Source of the DNA: Areca catechu
Lineage: Eukaryota > Streptophyta > Magnoliopsida > Arecales > Arecaceae
Length of the DNA: 64,000 bases
NCBI GenBank assembly: GCA_021397845.1
Contig: CM038052.1
Location: 175,820,183 to 175,884,182, forward strand
Reading direction: 5' to 3'
In this document: piece by piece, positions 22,387 through 33,450 of the stretch
How positions within the stretch are numbered: position 1 is the first letter of the stretch
How the letters are laid out: every line of letters begins with the position of its first letter
Notes under the pieces: model-generated
Seen by the model: only the letters and a program-made list of their open reading frames with translations
Databases searched by the model: none
Told to the model about the DNA's origin: nothing
Translations under genes and position numbers: made by a program

Positions 22387-23980
22387 TGGCTTCTCGGTGG
22401 GTGGTTATCGATGGCTGGAGTTGGCGGGAGAGCAACAAGCACCTGGGACTCTGGTCGAGTTCTGCCCCCCACATATTTTTTGAGGTAGCCTTTCTTGATG
22501 AGCTCTTCGATCTCCCACTTGAGATTACGGCATTCCTCGGTGTCATGGCCATGGTCACGGTGGAAGCGGCAGTACTTCGTCTTGTCCTGGGTAAAGGATG
22601 GCTTCAATGGTGCAGGACGCCTCAGATAGGGCTCGCCCTCGATCTCCATGAGGATCTTCGTTTTAGGGGCGAGAAGGGGAGTGAAGTTACCCGGAGGGAC
22701 GGGAGCGTTCCTTGGCCTTGGTGCTGGTCGGGAGCTCTGAGCTGGCGGTCCTGGCCTCCGCGCGCTAGGCACCTCGGCGGGTGCCAGCCCCCTTAGTGGC
22801 TTCTCGTCGAGCTCCCGCCTTGTACGATCTGCCTCCTCAGCATAGATGTACTTCTAGGCCTAGAAGAGCAACTCGGTGTAGGTCTTCGGGGGCTTCTTAT
22901 CGAGCGAGTAGGTCAGGCAGGAAGTCCTAAGCCCTCTCTTTAGAGCCAGCATTGCAACCAGCTCCTCCAGGCTGTAGATCTCCAAGGCAGCGGCTTTGAA
23001 GCAGGCCACATAGTCCCGCAGCAGCTCACGATCCTGCTGCCTGATGGAGAAAAGGCTGTTTGCTTCACGTGGCACCTTTCGACATGCATCAAAATGGGCC
23101 ACAAACTTCTGTCCCAGCTGGACAAAAGAGTTGATGCTTTCTGGCTCGGGGTGGGTGAACAACACCCGAGCCACCTTCCGGAGGGTAGCAGGGAAGGCGA
23201 TGCACAGAAGGGCATCAGTAGCCCCCTGGACCCTCATGAGGGCTCGATAACTTTCCAGGTGGTCCAGGAGGTCAGTGGTCCCATCGTAAGGATCCACCTA
23301 CGGTATGCGGAACCGACGAGAAATCGGCTCCACCTGGATCTCTTGGGAGAAGGGAGGGTGGGCGTCATAGCCCACTAGCTCACTAGCGAAGCCAGGCAAG
23401 TTGGCGAATCGACGGGCAAACTTCGCCAGCTTGTGGTCATGCTCCTCCAGGCGCTTCTCCGCCATGCGCCTGATGGTCTCGTCTGTATACCCCTCCGCTG
23501 AGGGGGGCGATGAAGGTGACACGGACGTGCGGCGCCCGTGGCAAGGAGCCTTGCCCTTCCGGCCCTGACGGGGTTTAGGTGTCCCCCAGTCAAGGTGCGG
23601 TGAGCAACTTTCTTCGTTAGTGGAGCTGGCCCTCCGTCGCTTCATTGGGACTTGATGGGTACCCCAGGGTCTGTAGCTGCCCGCGGCTGTGAAGGCCTCC
23701 AGTGGAAGGAATGCAGGCTGTCGCGAGGTGTTGCGGCATGGGCCGCAGGGGTCTCCGACTGCTGGTGGGTGGCCAAGGACTGATGCTGATGCTAGTACTG
23801 GAGCTGGCGCACCACTGCAGTGAGAGTGTGCATCTGCTGGGCAAGCGCGGTCAGCTGAATCTCCAGTGGGGGCAGTTAAACCGGGGCAGGTACTTCCATC
23901 TCCAGTCCGTGCGGGTTTTCGTGAGAAGGGGATGCCTTCGCACTGCTGGGAGAAGCTCCCCTTGCCCTGGTGGTCATCAT
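22330..23980 (-). pseudogene. Gag of the inner Tat element
   Basis: A plausible start Met lies at 23980 (MMTTRARG), followed by a Gln-rich stretch. The retrotransposon gag domain runs through 22860-23645 (FANLPGF, VDPYDGTTDLLDHLESYRAL, then FVAHFDACRKV and SLFSIRQQ). Downstream is a zinc-finger-like YCRFHRDHGHDTEECRNLK near 22600 and an E-I-E-E-L-I-K-K-G-Y-L-K block. In-frame stops occur at about 23298 and 22846-22857, and there is at least one further stop near the start. Gag would form the particle that packages the RNA. Confidence 0.88.
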
Positions 23981-24042
23981 CCTCCCAATAGACTGGCTAA
24001 GTGGGGCCTGAACTGGATCAAGTATCGTTCTGCCCCCCTACC

Positions 24043-24054
24043 TGGCGCGCCAAT
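24043..24054 (-). promoter_or_regulatory. Primer-binding-site region of the inner Tat element
   Basis: Directly inside the right LTR the minus strand reads GATTGGCGCGCCAGGTAGGG. TTGGCGC-type sequences next to the 5' LTR are usual for tRNA-primed Tat elements. The outer element has a decayed counterpart (CCTACCAGTATGCTAATA) at about 36641-36658. Confidence 0.55.
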
Positions 24055-24055
24055 C

Positions 24056-25356
24056 TGTTGCCGCCCAGATTGTCGTGGCCCGTAGCTGCTGATGATGTCG
24101 GGTGGTCCATGTCCGCCCGCCAAGGATGCCTCCGGTGCCTCGGAACCTACAAGACAGCCAACGTCAGTGACCCGGACTGGGATTCTGACGGGGCACTCCG
24201 ACGGTCAAGTCAGTGACGATCCAGGGGAATAGATCCTCCTGGTTGAGCCCCTCTGGATGAGCTCCATGCTAGGAGGACTGAGTGGAGTGTATGAGAGTGT
24301 GAGTGAGCTGGGAGATGTGGTGGTCGATGTGATCTTGCCCTCCTGTCTGGCCTCTCCCCTTTCTCCTCTTTTTCTTTATGGCGGTTGTGTTGTTGGAAAA
24401 TTGGGTGTTCTCCCTTGTTGAGAGAATGTTGTTCTTGCTTGGAAGAACAACAAAATATGAGTGTTGTTGTTACCTCCTTCTTGTTTTCTCTGGCCGAGTC
24501 TTCTACTTTGGCTTGCCTCGAGATTCTCTCGTGCTGTAAGGCTGGTACGACGAGGTATCGTGCCGTAGACGGGACGCCTTCTTGATTGGGTGGTTGGAGA
24601 AGCTTCGATATGCCTCTGACATTCCTTCTGTTTGTCCTTCCTGGAAGCCTAGTAGGACCTCGACTATCGTGCCGTCGGTCTCGGGACTCGTGCTCTTCGG
24701 TGGGGTCTTTTCTCTGTTTGTATGGCAAGTCGGCAGAGGGTATGGTGCCTTGATGTGAGCTTCCTTTCTTTCTGGTGTGGGCGACGGCCGTGGGCATTTA
24801 TGGCGACGTGGTGGGTGCTACTGTACGGTCCTTGGGGGGGCCCGCCACCATCTTCGAAGGAGAGGCGCGGCTTCTTTGGCAGTTGGTACTTCGATTTGTG
24901 CTGAGGGCCGAGCTGGGAAGATGGGGCCCACTTGCAACGGATCTGCCTCTTCGCAGCTCGGCTGTGCGGAGGAGGGCCGAGCTCGGTTCCAGGCCAAGGG
25001 ATGGCCCATCTTTGACCGTGCTCGGGCCGGTAGAGGTGGATGAGGCGCGCCCAGCTCAGGGGGACCTGGCCTTGAAGGGGCGCCACGTGGTGGAGGAGGC
25101 TTGAGCTCATCTTCGGACCACGGGTTCCGACCTCGGGCTCGGAAGGTCTGCCTCTGGTGGGACTTGAGCTCGGCTCCGACCTAGGCGTCCGACTTGGCGG
25201 GGATCGACTTGGCGGAGGACGGAGCCCGGCTTCGACGGGCGACCCCGTTGGCTTCGGGGAGCTCGGCCCGGCGAAGGGGCCGATAGTGGCAATCCAGCGT
25301 GGCATCCAATGAGGGCTCCACATCAGGCTCCTTGCTCCATCTCAGCGATCCGGTCT
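24056..25356 (-). repeat. Right (5') LTR of the inner Tat element
   Basis: It begins TGTTGCCGCCCAGATTG on the plus strand and lies next to the primer-binding region. It shares only the first dozen bases with the outer LTR. It is GC-rich in its right half (24900-25330). The end near 25356 is inferred from where the outer LTR resumes; no clean CA end was identified, so the boundary may be off by tens of bases. No matching left copy exists in the window. Confidence 0.55.
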
Positions 25357-25594
25357 CATCACTCGCCAAGAGGGCTAGTGCCAAGAAGGTTTAGGTGTTG
25401 AGAGAGGATACTAGGTACCAACTCTTTGGCATGCCCGATAGACATGGGAGTTGGCTTTGGCCATAAGGTCTTTTAGGGCTTCTACAAGATGTGGTCGATG
25501 ATAAAAGAGTTACCTGATCACCTGGTGTCCATCCCTTCTATAGTCAATGGTCCAGTGAGTGTCTCTGGATCGAGAAAGAGTGGTTGCCATAACA
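25357..25594 (-). repeat. Left (3') LTR of the outer Gypsy element, second part
   Basis: This segment aligns with 37200-37446: TTAGGTGTTGAGAGAGG with TTAGGTGCTAAGAAAGG, GGCATGCCCGATAG with GGCATGCCCGACAAG, and CCATCCCTTCTATAGTC with CTGTCCCTTCTATAGTC. Both end TTGCCATAACA. It is the remainder of the LTR begun at 14693. Confidence 0.75.
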
Positions 25595-25611
25595 GTTGCC
25601 CCCCACTCTCG
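25595..25611 (-). promoter_or_regulatory. Polypurine tract of the outer Gypsy element
   Basis: On the minus strand, GAGAGTGGGGGGCAAC sits immediately before the 3' LTR (which begins at 25594 in element sense). This position and composition fit the plus-strand primer. It supports reading 25594 as an LTR boundary and not as part of one long LTR of the inner element. Confidence 0.65.
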
Positions 25612-26064
25612 AATTTGGAATGGAGTCGAATTGATTTGTTAGGGCTTATCGCTTTAGGGAATCGGGAGTAGTTGCTTGAAACTTGTCTTTTCACCTTCTT
25701 GCTCTTTCACCTTTTGGTTTTTAATTCACCACCTGGGAGTTGTCAAACGCCATCTTGCCGCTTCGAGGGAGATGCTCTATTGTTCCAAGGGAAGAGTTGA
25801 GGCAATGACGAAGAGTTATTATCTCGGTACCCGCAGAACCGGGCCACGATCCCTGAGAGTATGTATAAGCATTGTCGGCCATTTGGGTGGTGCTACATGG
25901 CCTACCGGCATAAGCCCTAAATGTTATGCATGAAGCTTGGGGCAGAGAGGTAGTCGGACAGTTAGACATTCAAAGCATTATGGCCATACCTGGATGGGAG
26001 TGGTCCATGTGACGTGATCGGGGGCCTTGAGAAACTGGGCTTCTGATCTCAACAGGTTGAGGGC

Positions 26065-26075
26065 TCTATAAATAG
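26065..26075 (+). promoter_or_regulatory. TATA-like box upstream of the antisense extra frame
   Basis: TCTATAAATAG on the plus strand lies about 290 bp before the start codon at 26362 and outside the LTR. The LTRs carry the same core (CTATAAATAG) but on the minus strand, driving gag-pol. The extra frame therefore appears to have its own divergent promoter. Confidence 0.5.
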
Positions 26076-26361
26076 GAGCCCCCTAGGTAGGTTGGGGGAT
26101 CCTTGCCATTGCACTAGAAAGGCATTGCAGGAAAAGGAAGTCTATGCTCTCCCCTTCAAAATCCCTTTTAAGTTGGTCATCATTCTCTCTACTTCTTTAA
26201 GTGCCCTCATAGAACTTAGAGTGTTTCAGGGGTTCCAGGGTAATTACCTTATCCCCATCTGTTTCTTTATGGCCTTTTCTTGGTTCTTCCGCCTGCCCTT
26301 CAAGTGGATGCATTTTTTCTTTTTGGTCTTTTATGTGAGTTGTCCTTTGTGCTCTTAGAGG

Positions 26362-28757
26362 ATGTCGTTCAACGACGAGAGTCACTCGGTGAGTCACTCT
26401 TTGGGGGCACTAAGCTCCTACTGATCCCTCTATCGAGGGAATGAGTCTCCCGAGGGTCCTTCTGAAAATATAAGTTTGGCGGAGGAGCATTATGATGGAG
26501 AGGAAGCCTCTATCGAGAGAGGGAGCTCGGGAGAGAATAGAGGGTACTCAGTAGGGGAGGAACCTTAAGCCGAAGAGGAGGCCCCTATCTCTCAAGAGAA
26601 AGGTCGGGAAGGTACTTCCCAAAGCTCCACCAGGCCTTCTATGGGACCAATGTTCGAGGTCTCAAACATGATCGAGGACCACATCGCCAGATTCTGGGAG
26701 ACATAAAATCTCGGATGAGTTTCATCTCCTTGCACCGAGATCAGAAGATCGAATTGCCTCTGGTCTAGCCAGCTTCCTTGCTATATACGAGGAAGATCTT
26801 CATGCTAGCCTCCACTTTTCTTTGCATCCATTGATTCGGAATGTGTTGCATCGGTACGATATCGTACTTGTGCTACTTGTTTCAGATGCCTTCCGAGTTT
26901 TGGTTAGCTTTGTGATTGTCTATCATTTCCATGGTATATGCCACCGACTATCATTGTTCAGGGCCTTTTTCAAATTAAATAAACTCCCTCAGTCAAAAGG
27001 TTGGTATTTCTTTGGCCTGAGAAAAGGGAGGAAGCTCATAAAACTTTCTAGTTCTATTCACCATTGAAAGGCTCAATTTTTCTTTGTTTCATCTAGCCAA
27101 TACTGGGGATTCTGAACATCTTAGTGAGAGCCAGGAACCTCTCCCAATCAAAATGATCGAGTGATCAATTCTAACGAGGATTTTAGATTGCTTTCTAACA
27201 TGGAAGTCCCCCCCACTGAAGGGCTCTTGATTGAGCAAAATTTATACGATGCCGAGTTGAGTTTGATCAAATTTCTTGGTAAGATTTTTGAGTTTTTTAT
27301 CAAATTCTTGCTTAAATCGAGTGCTAACTTTTGTATTGCTATAGCTATGAGGTAGGTATCGAACGATGCGATCCTGATGGCCGCAATAAAGAGTTGTGCT
27401 CCTGAGGGTGGCAAGAAGAAAAAGGTCACTAATAAAATGCCAAAGACTTCGGGGCCATCAGTCAGGGCCCCTATGGTAGTGACGAGATCAGGCATCCCCT
27501 GAATCGCTATCATTCTCCTAAGGGATGCCGATCTTAGTGATGAGGAGGTTGAGGTCGCACCAACCCCATCCATGATCTTGGCCCCCTCGGCCATGATCTT
27601 GGCATCCCGAGTGGCCGCGATGGTGATGTCTAGCCTGGACCCTCCATTGGGCATGCCAAGAAAGGCATCGGCTACCTTGGGAATGACTGTGGCCCTTTCA
27701 TCATCTTCGGGGTCGAGAGTATCCTGGGGTTCCTTGGTTCATGATGGTGCTGGGACGTTTTCACTTCACGAGAGGCCGGGACTTCATGGAAGCCTTCCGG
27801 GCACCAAACCTCCATGTCTCGTGGTAGAACTGATGGTAGATGGATTTATCATGTCTGCACCAGTGAGGGTGACTTGGCATTGCACAACCCCGTGGTCATC
27901 CAAGAACTGTCCCGGGTCATGCTACACCTCTGGGACATGGAAGAGTTGGACTCCTAGACCATGAGCAAGTTGGGCAATAGGACTTTTTCGATAGTTATCA
28001 GGGTAAGCCTTATCTCATTTTTTTTGAATATTAGCTAAGGAGTTGTTAAGCTAACTCTGTACATTATTCTGGTATAGCTTTTCCATGACTTATGACTATG
28101 CGCACTTTGGTTTTCAAGTACACCAAGACCATCAGCAACTGGGAGGTTTGGGTCAAGTCAGTGGAAGATTGGGTGGTGAGGGTCGAGTATGAGCATGACG
28201 AGACTACTAGGAGGGAGACCAAACTAAAAGAGCAGATGGCCTCCTGACTAAAAGACAAGGATGATGTGCTCATCAAGGAGCGAGCTCAGGCCTGGCTACA
28301 CCATTTTGAGGTCCAGCACCGACTTTCCACCAACAGGGTCTTGGAAAGTGAAGAGCGAGCCAGGGCCATCGAGGAGCATGCCAAGGCCAAGAGTGATTAG
28401 GCCAGAGTTGCTGAGGACCAGGTCGAAGTGGTAGAGGTTTGGGCTAAGGCTGCAGAGAGTTGGGCTCCACAGGCGATGGAGTACAAGAACTTCGATACCT
28501 TTGAGATCGACGCTGCAGCAACCACTGGCAGGACCTATAACCTCGAATTCAATGACTGCAAGAGGGAGGTCATCGATGCTTTTCCTAGTCTCGACCTCCA
28601 TCGAATCACCCTGATGGGCAAGCTAGAGGAGGATGAGGAGGATATGGGGAAAAAGTCAGCACAGGTCATTGGTGGAGATGACGCCGACAAAGAAGTCATC
28701 AAAATCCCTATGCTCAAGGTTCCTGAGGTAGCAGAGGCTCCAGCTAGGTTATGCTAG
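26362..28757 (+). pseudogene. Additional (antisense) reading frame of the outer Tat element, Transposase_28-like
   Basis: A start codon lies at 26362 (MSFNDESHS), followed by an acidic Ser/Glu-rich N-terminus with stops. From about 26710, in a shifted frame, comes FHLLAPRSEDRIASGLASF, then HPLIRNVLHRYDIVLV, LFRAFFKLNKLP and KGWYFFGLRKGRKLIK (to about 27090). I recognise this as the domain called Transposase_28 or 'putative gypsy type transposon' in plant annotation. A GTAAGC...TATAG segment (28002-28076) could be an intron. After it comes a charged coiled coil (about 28090-28480) and an acidic tail ending at 28757. At least five stops show decay. The order of domains and opposite strand match the extra frames of Tat/Retand elements. 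The role of the protein is unknown. Confidence 0.7.
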
Positions 28758-30800
28758 TGTCAGTTGTGACACCTCAGTAGGCTGCTACTACGGTTGACCT
28801 TGCAAAGAAGTCCAACATCATCCTGAGAGAGTAATCTTGGGAGTGCTTTAGCTTATTTTTTCTTTTTCTTATATTTTTGGTTTCTTCTCTTGGGATTCTT
28901 CGGTGCGAGTTTTATCTTGTCGGGCCTTTGGTTCTCTATTATAAATATTTCATCAAATTTGAAATGAAATGCTTTCTTATTTTGTAAAGATGATGCTTTC
29001 TCTATGTTCTTTCAATTTTTTTTAATTTCATCTAAGTACCTTATCGAGGGTAAAGTCGAGGTAAAGAGAGTCGATTTTGTTTGTTGTTCGAGTGGGCATA
29101 TCTGATTATCGAATTGGGGAACCATTTCTATTGAACACCAGTGCTTAGAAAAACTTCTTTGTGATGCGGGACAACCCGATCAAAATTAGTTTAAGAGGAT
29201 GGATCATTGGTTGTTAAGAAATGACCACTATGTTAGGTTAGTCAACTCAGAGATAGAATCAAATAAACTAAATAAATCCAAATGGGCCTGAAATAAAAAA
29301 AAAAAATTGTTCTGAGATCCATGTGGCTTTGAGATCCATGCAACTTTAAGATCCATGCAGTTTTGAGATCCGTGTAGCTTTGAGATCTGTGCAGGTTTGA
29401 AGTCGGCAACAGGGATGGAAGTTTGTTTTCACGATCATGCACTGGTGCTTCTCCTTTACTGGAACGAACCAAGATGGAACAGGGGAGACTTCGATGGGGA
29501 CGATCCGGTGAAGCTTTCATCGACGATCCTACAGGAAGACGTCATCGAAGAAGGAAGGTTCGGAAGGAGGTAGAACGTCACAATTCCACGGCCCTAGTCA
29601 GGATGTTGCACGGCTGGAAGAAGGATGACATGAACGGGAGGAAGGCCATAGAGGGTTCAGATTGGATGCTGGGCTCTTCTTGGATTGGAGGTGGGGTGAA
29701 GGCGACTGTGGTGGGTGGTCGTGGGGTGGAAATGGGATCGGGGATGGGATCAATTATGGGCGGAACAGCACAGTCCTTCAGCACGAGCACGGGCATGCCA
29801 GGGCGATGGGGTTTCGATTGGTGGTTAAGGGTTTAGACGATGGCCAAAGATTAGTGAGATGGAGAAAGCGACTGTGGGGCTCCATACGAGAGGGTGGAGG
29901 AGAAGTCGGGGTGGCAGTGCGCTCGATTTTGGGCAGTGCATCGGTGGTGGCGAACGGAGGGTCGTTGGTGGACCGGTGTTCGTGAGGATTGCAAAGGTGG
30001 GTGGTGATGAGACGGAGGGGTTTTGGGGTGTCGAGCGAATAAGGGAATGTTGGGATTCTCAGGGGACTTAGAGCAACAAGGAGAAGAAGAAGAAGCAGAG
30101 AAAGAAGAAAAATGAAGAAGTTTCAGGGAGGATAAGGAAGAGAGGAATAAGAAGGGAATAAGCAGAGAATAAAGGGAGGAGAATAAGAAGAATAGGGGGA
30201 AGGGAGAGAGGAAGAATGGAGAGCCAGGCAGAGGAAGAACCGAGGGAGAGGAAGAGAGAAGATTAAGAAGAGTATAAGAGGAATAAGGAGGGTCCAGAAG
30301 AAGAGGAACCAGAATAGAGAGGAAGAGAGAAGAGGAAGAAGGAGAAGTACTAGGAGAAGAAGAGAGAAGAACAAGAGTGGGGGAGAAGAGGAGGGAAGGA
30401 AAAGAAGGGAGAAAGAGGGAGTCGGGAAATTTTAAATATTTTATTCCAAATTATCGATGATACTTTGAGGCTTACAAGACTTAAATAATCGAAACTATCT
30501 AACAAACTGGAAGATCCGATAAGATCAAATCCTAAAACATCGATAAAATAAATCCTAAAATAATAAATTTTATTCCGGAAACAAACTAATCCTAAAAAAA
30601 AACTCCAATCCTAAAATGACTTATTCGAAGCAAACTAATCCTAAAAACTTTTGACTCGGAGATAACCCAAACCCCATACACCCATTAAAAAATATCCAAA
30701 AATTACATTCCATCTACTTCAGGATTCGTGCTGGGTGTGCATCAAGATCTATGTTGCGATGTCCGCATCACTTTGTCATGCAAGCTGTGTGTTACACATT
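28758..30800. other. Non-coding interior of the outer Tat element, with low-complexity tracts
   Basis: No coding domain was recognised. At 29312-29402 there are five copies of an 18-20-bp unit (TGAGATCCATGTGGCTTT and variants). About 29420-30050 is G-rich. About 30060-30430 is a polypurine tract built of GAAGAAGA and GAGGAAGAG strings. The block 29232-30800 may be a further inserted element (TGTTAGG at one side and TTACACA at the other), but no target duplication was found. Confidence 0.6.
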
Positions 30801-30844
30801 CTAAATTTTTTGAAGTATTTGGTCGGTGATAGAGCCAGGTAGTT

Positions 30845-31012
30845 GAGAGTTACCTTCACAAAAGTCATCCAAGAGTTACTCGAGTTGGGAGTTACCTGAT
30901 TTGGAAGTTACCTTGGTGGGAGTCATTCGAGTTGGGAGTTACCTTGGCGAGAGTTACTTAAGTTGAAATTATCCTGGCAAGAGTTACCTGGGACAAGGGT
31001 GGTTAACTAGTT
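30845..31012. repeat. Tandem repeats between integrase and extra frame, outer Tat element
   Basis: Imperfect units around GAGTTGGGAGTTACCTTGG and CGAGAGTTAC recur every 20-40 bp. The position corresponds to the GC-rich tandem tract of the inner element, but the unit sequence is different. Confidence 0.75.
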
Positions 31013-31249
31013 GGACTAATCATAGATCGGTTAGGATTTCGATGGGCTTGTATAAATTTGTCACCAAGTGTGAAATCGAGAAGTCCCAAGAGATGTTAAC
31101 GAAGAAATTTCTCTTTGCCTTCATCGATGTAAAAGATTATATCATTGATAGTACATCCAAATATTGTCAACTTTTCATATTCGAGGAATGGGAGTTCTAT
31201 CGAAGTCTTCAATTTGGTAAGCTCCTTGATGGAGGGCCTCAGTTACCGG

Positions 31250-32205
31250 GTAAGAGCCTTCCTAATTAGGGGCTAGCTTGCCATGCTTCGTGGATCTCGA
31301 GATTTTAGCTCGCCGCAACACGAGGTCTTCAGGATGGAAGATCTTGGACCTCGTGCATGAGTTATAGTATTGGGCAACCTTTTATCGGTAGGCAGCCATT
31401 TTCAGGTGGGCTTGATCTCAGGTTTTCTCCAAAAGGTTGAGGTTGGCCCTTAACTGGTTTGAGTTAGTTATTTCATCAAAGTTCCTTGTTCGCACAGTTG
31501 GGAGTCCGACTTCAATGAGAATTATTATCTCAGTGCTGAAAGCCAAGTTAAAGGGGGTTTTGCTCATAGAAATCTATGGATTTGTGTGGTATACCTACAG
31601 CATCCCAGGTAATTCATTTACCTACTTATCCTTCGATTCATCCAATTTAGTCATGAGTCCTTGGAGAATGATCCGATTCATGACCTTCGCCATGTCGTTA
31701 GTCTATGGGTGATTGATGGACGTGAATTGGTGCCGAATATGAAACTCAACACAAAAACCCCTGAAAACTTGATTATCAAATTATCAGCCATTATCAATGA
31801 TGATGGTTGTAAGAGCCCATACTAATAGATTACTGATTTCAAAAAAAATTCTTGACCTTGCTTTTGGTGTATGCTCGAGTGGCTCTACCTCCACCCATTT
31901 AGTCAAATAATCGATGGTGACGATAAAGAACTTTTGCTTGTCTAGACATCGGGGAAAAGAGGCCAAGTATGTCCATTCTTGGACGAATGGTCGAGGGAGG
32001 AGAGCTCGCTCAGCTGGCTCGTTGGTAGGTGCTATATAGTGGTGAAGTGTTGATAGTGATCGCACTTTCAGACAAGCTCTGTCGCACTTTCTGCATGGTC
32101 GTCCAGTAGTATCCTTGTCTCAGGGCTTTGTAAGCTAAGGACCTAGATCCCATATGATTTTCACAAATTCTCTCATGGATTTCCTAGAGAACGTAGTTAG
32201 CTTCA
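31250..32205 (-). pseudogene. Integrase of the outer Tat element
   Basis: The minus-strand frame at 31784-32065 contains VTIDYLTKWVEVEPL, the conserved catalytic-core segment following the first Asp, and ends at an I-I-I-D-N-G block carrying the second core Asp. The C-terminal region to about 31250 reads as the shadow of plus-strand frames and keeps only scattered matches. The zinc-binding N-terminus lies near 32100-32200. Many stops occur; the gene is dead. Confidence 0.72.
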
Positions 32206-32885
32206 TTAGGCTGCACACACTTGAGGATGGGAGAAAAAAGTATTTTCTATGGAGTCATCCATCCAACAGCATGAACTGGGAGGCCTTCCATTTGAACCTT
32301 TACCTTTGTGAGGGTTATCAGGGATAGTACCGTTGATTAAGTATTTGATAAAGCAGTCTATCCAGCTTAGCTCATGGTCAACTTGGTGGACTTTTTTGGT
32401 TTTCTCGAAGCTTGAGGCTTCCAGGTACTCTATATAAACCCGGTCAAGTGAGCTGCTTATCGCCATTGCCAGTCGAGTGAGTGTCAATCGAGCATTCTCA
32501 TGGTGGGAGATGTGAAAGATGCCAAAATGCTTGAGTGCCACCATCAAGGTCTGCATCTTATTTAAGTAGTTGGCCATTATCGGGTCCCAAGTTTCGTATT
32601 CATCGATCACCTGCCCGACCACTAACTGGAGTTAGTGAAAACTTTCAAGTGCTCCACTCTGAGATGCTTTGCGAGTTTTAAATCGATAAAGAGAGCTTCA
32701 TATTCGGCTTACTTTTTGGTTGCCTTGAATGAGAGGTGCAGGGCATACTCGACAACCACACCTTCAAAATTGGCAAGAATCAGCCTAGCTCCATTTTTTT
32801 GGAAATTTGAAGCTCCGTTTACATGCAGGATCTAGGTTGTTACCAAGTCAAGTTTTAGGTTGAGGGTTCAGTAGATGCCTCTCCA
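32206..32885 (-). pseudogene. Archaeal-type RNase H of the outer Tat element
   Basis: The minus-strand reading matches the second RNase H of the inner element: a V-G-Q-V-I-D-E-Y-E-T-W-D-P block, FGIFHISHHENARLTLTRLA (ending in the helix carrying the last catalytic residues) and a YIEYLEASSFE tail. The D-G-A-S start near 32830 is decayed. It supports the Tat assignment of this element. Confidence 0.75.
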
Positions 32886-32992
32886 GGCACGTCATCTAGC
32901 CAATCATACTTTACGAGAAAGTCAGCCAAGATTTGTGCCTTTATAGATGAACGTGGATGATATAAAATATTGAATTTTCCATGCTTGATTGC

Positions 32993-33450
32993 TTACTTCG
33001 CCATCTGCCTAGAGGTGTCTGATAATTGCAGTTTGGCTTGGAGTAGTTGATCGATGAGGATGGTTACCGAGTATACTTGAAAATATGACCTGAGATGCTG
33101 CTCATATGTGATTAGTATGAAAACTATCTTTTTGAATTTAGAATATCTCATTTTTGCATTGTGTAACACTCGACTTATGTAATATATGGATATCTGAATC
33201 CCTTTATCATCTAACCCAACAAGTACAGAGCTAACTGCCTCATAGGAGGTGGCGAGATATAGGTATAATTCCTCCTCTAGCTCGGGTGTAGAGAGTAAGG
33301 GAAGAGAGGTAAGGAACTTCTTTAAATTATTGAATACCTGCCAACATTCCTCCGTCCAATTGAAGTTGTTCATCTTCTGCAGGGTTTTGAAGAATGGCAG
33401 GTACTACTCGACTGACCTTGAGATGAATCGGCTCAGAGCGACTACGTGAC
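32993..33450 (-). pseudogene. RNase H (first) and RT connection of the outer Tat element
   Basis: The open frame at 32993-33373 starts NNFNWTEECWQVFNNLKKFL and contains LYLATSYEAVSSVLV, YYISRVLHNAKMRYSKFKKI and YFQVYSVTILIDQLLQAKL. These align block by block with 20823-20380 of the inner element. The strongly A/T-shifted codons contrast with the GC-rich inner copy. Confidence 0.85.

Larger units (their letters stand above)
15986..25356 (-). mobile_element. Inner Ty3/Gypsy Tat-type retrotransposon, lacking its left LTR
   Basis: This is a GC-rich Gypsy element nested in the LTR of the outer one. On the minus strand it has gag (22330-23980), protease, RT, RNase H with an extra archaeal-type RNase H, and integrase (to 18619). 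On the plus strand it has an additional coiled-coil frame (15989-16992). A tandem-repeat tract separates integrase from the extra frame. The primer-binding-site region (24043-24054) and right LTR (24056 to about 25356) are present; the left LTR and the start of the extra frame are missing, replaced by 15209-15985. The right boundary is set where similarity to the outer LTR resumes. Its reading frames have far fewer lesions than those of the outer element. Confidence 0.7.

Noticed and set aside
24056..25594. A single 1.5-kb LTR belonging only to the inner element
   Set aside because: The last 240 bp match the outer element's right LTR and are followed by a polypurine tract and the outer extra frame, so the segment is composite.
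29232..30800. Further solo LTR or element inside the outer Tat element
   Set aside because: The ends look suggestive, but no target duplication, partner copy or domain was found.
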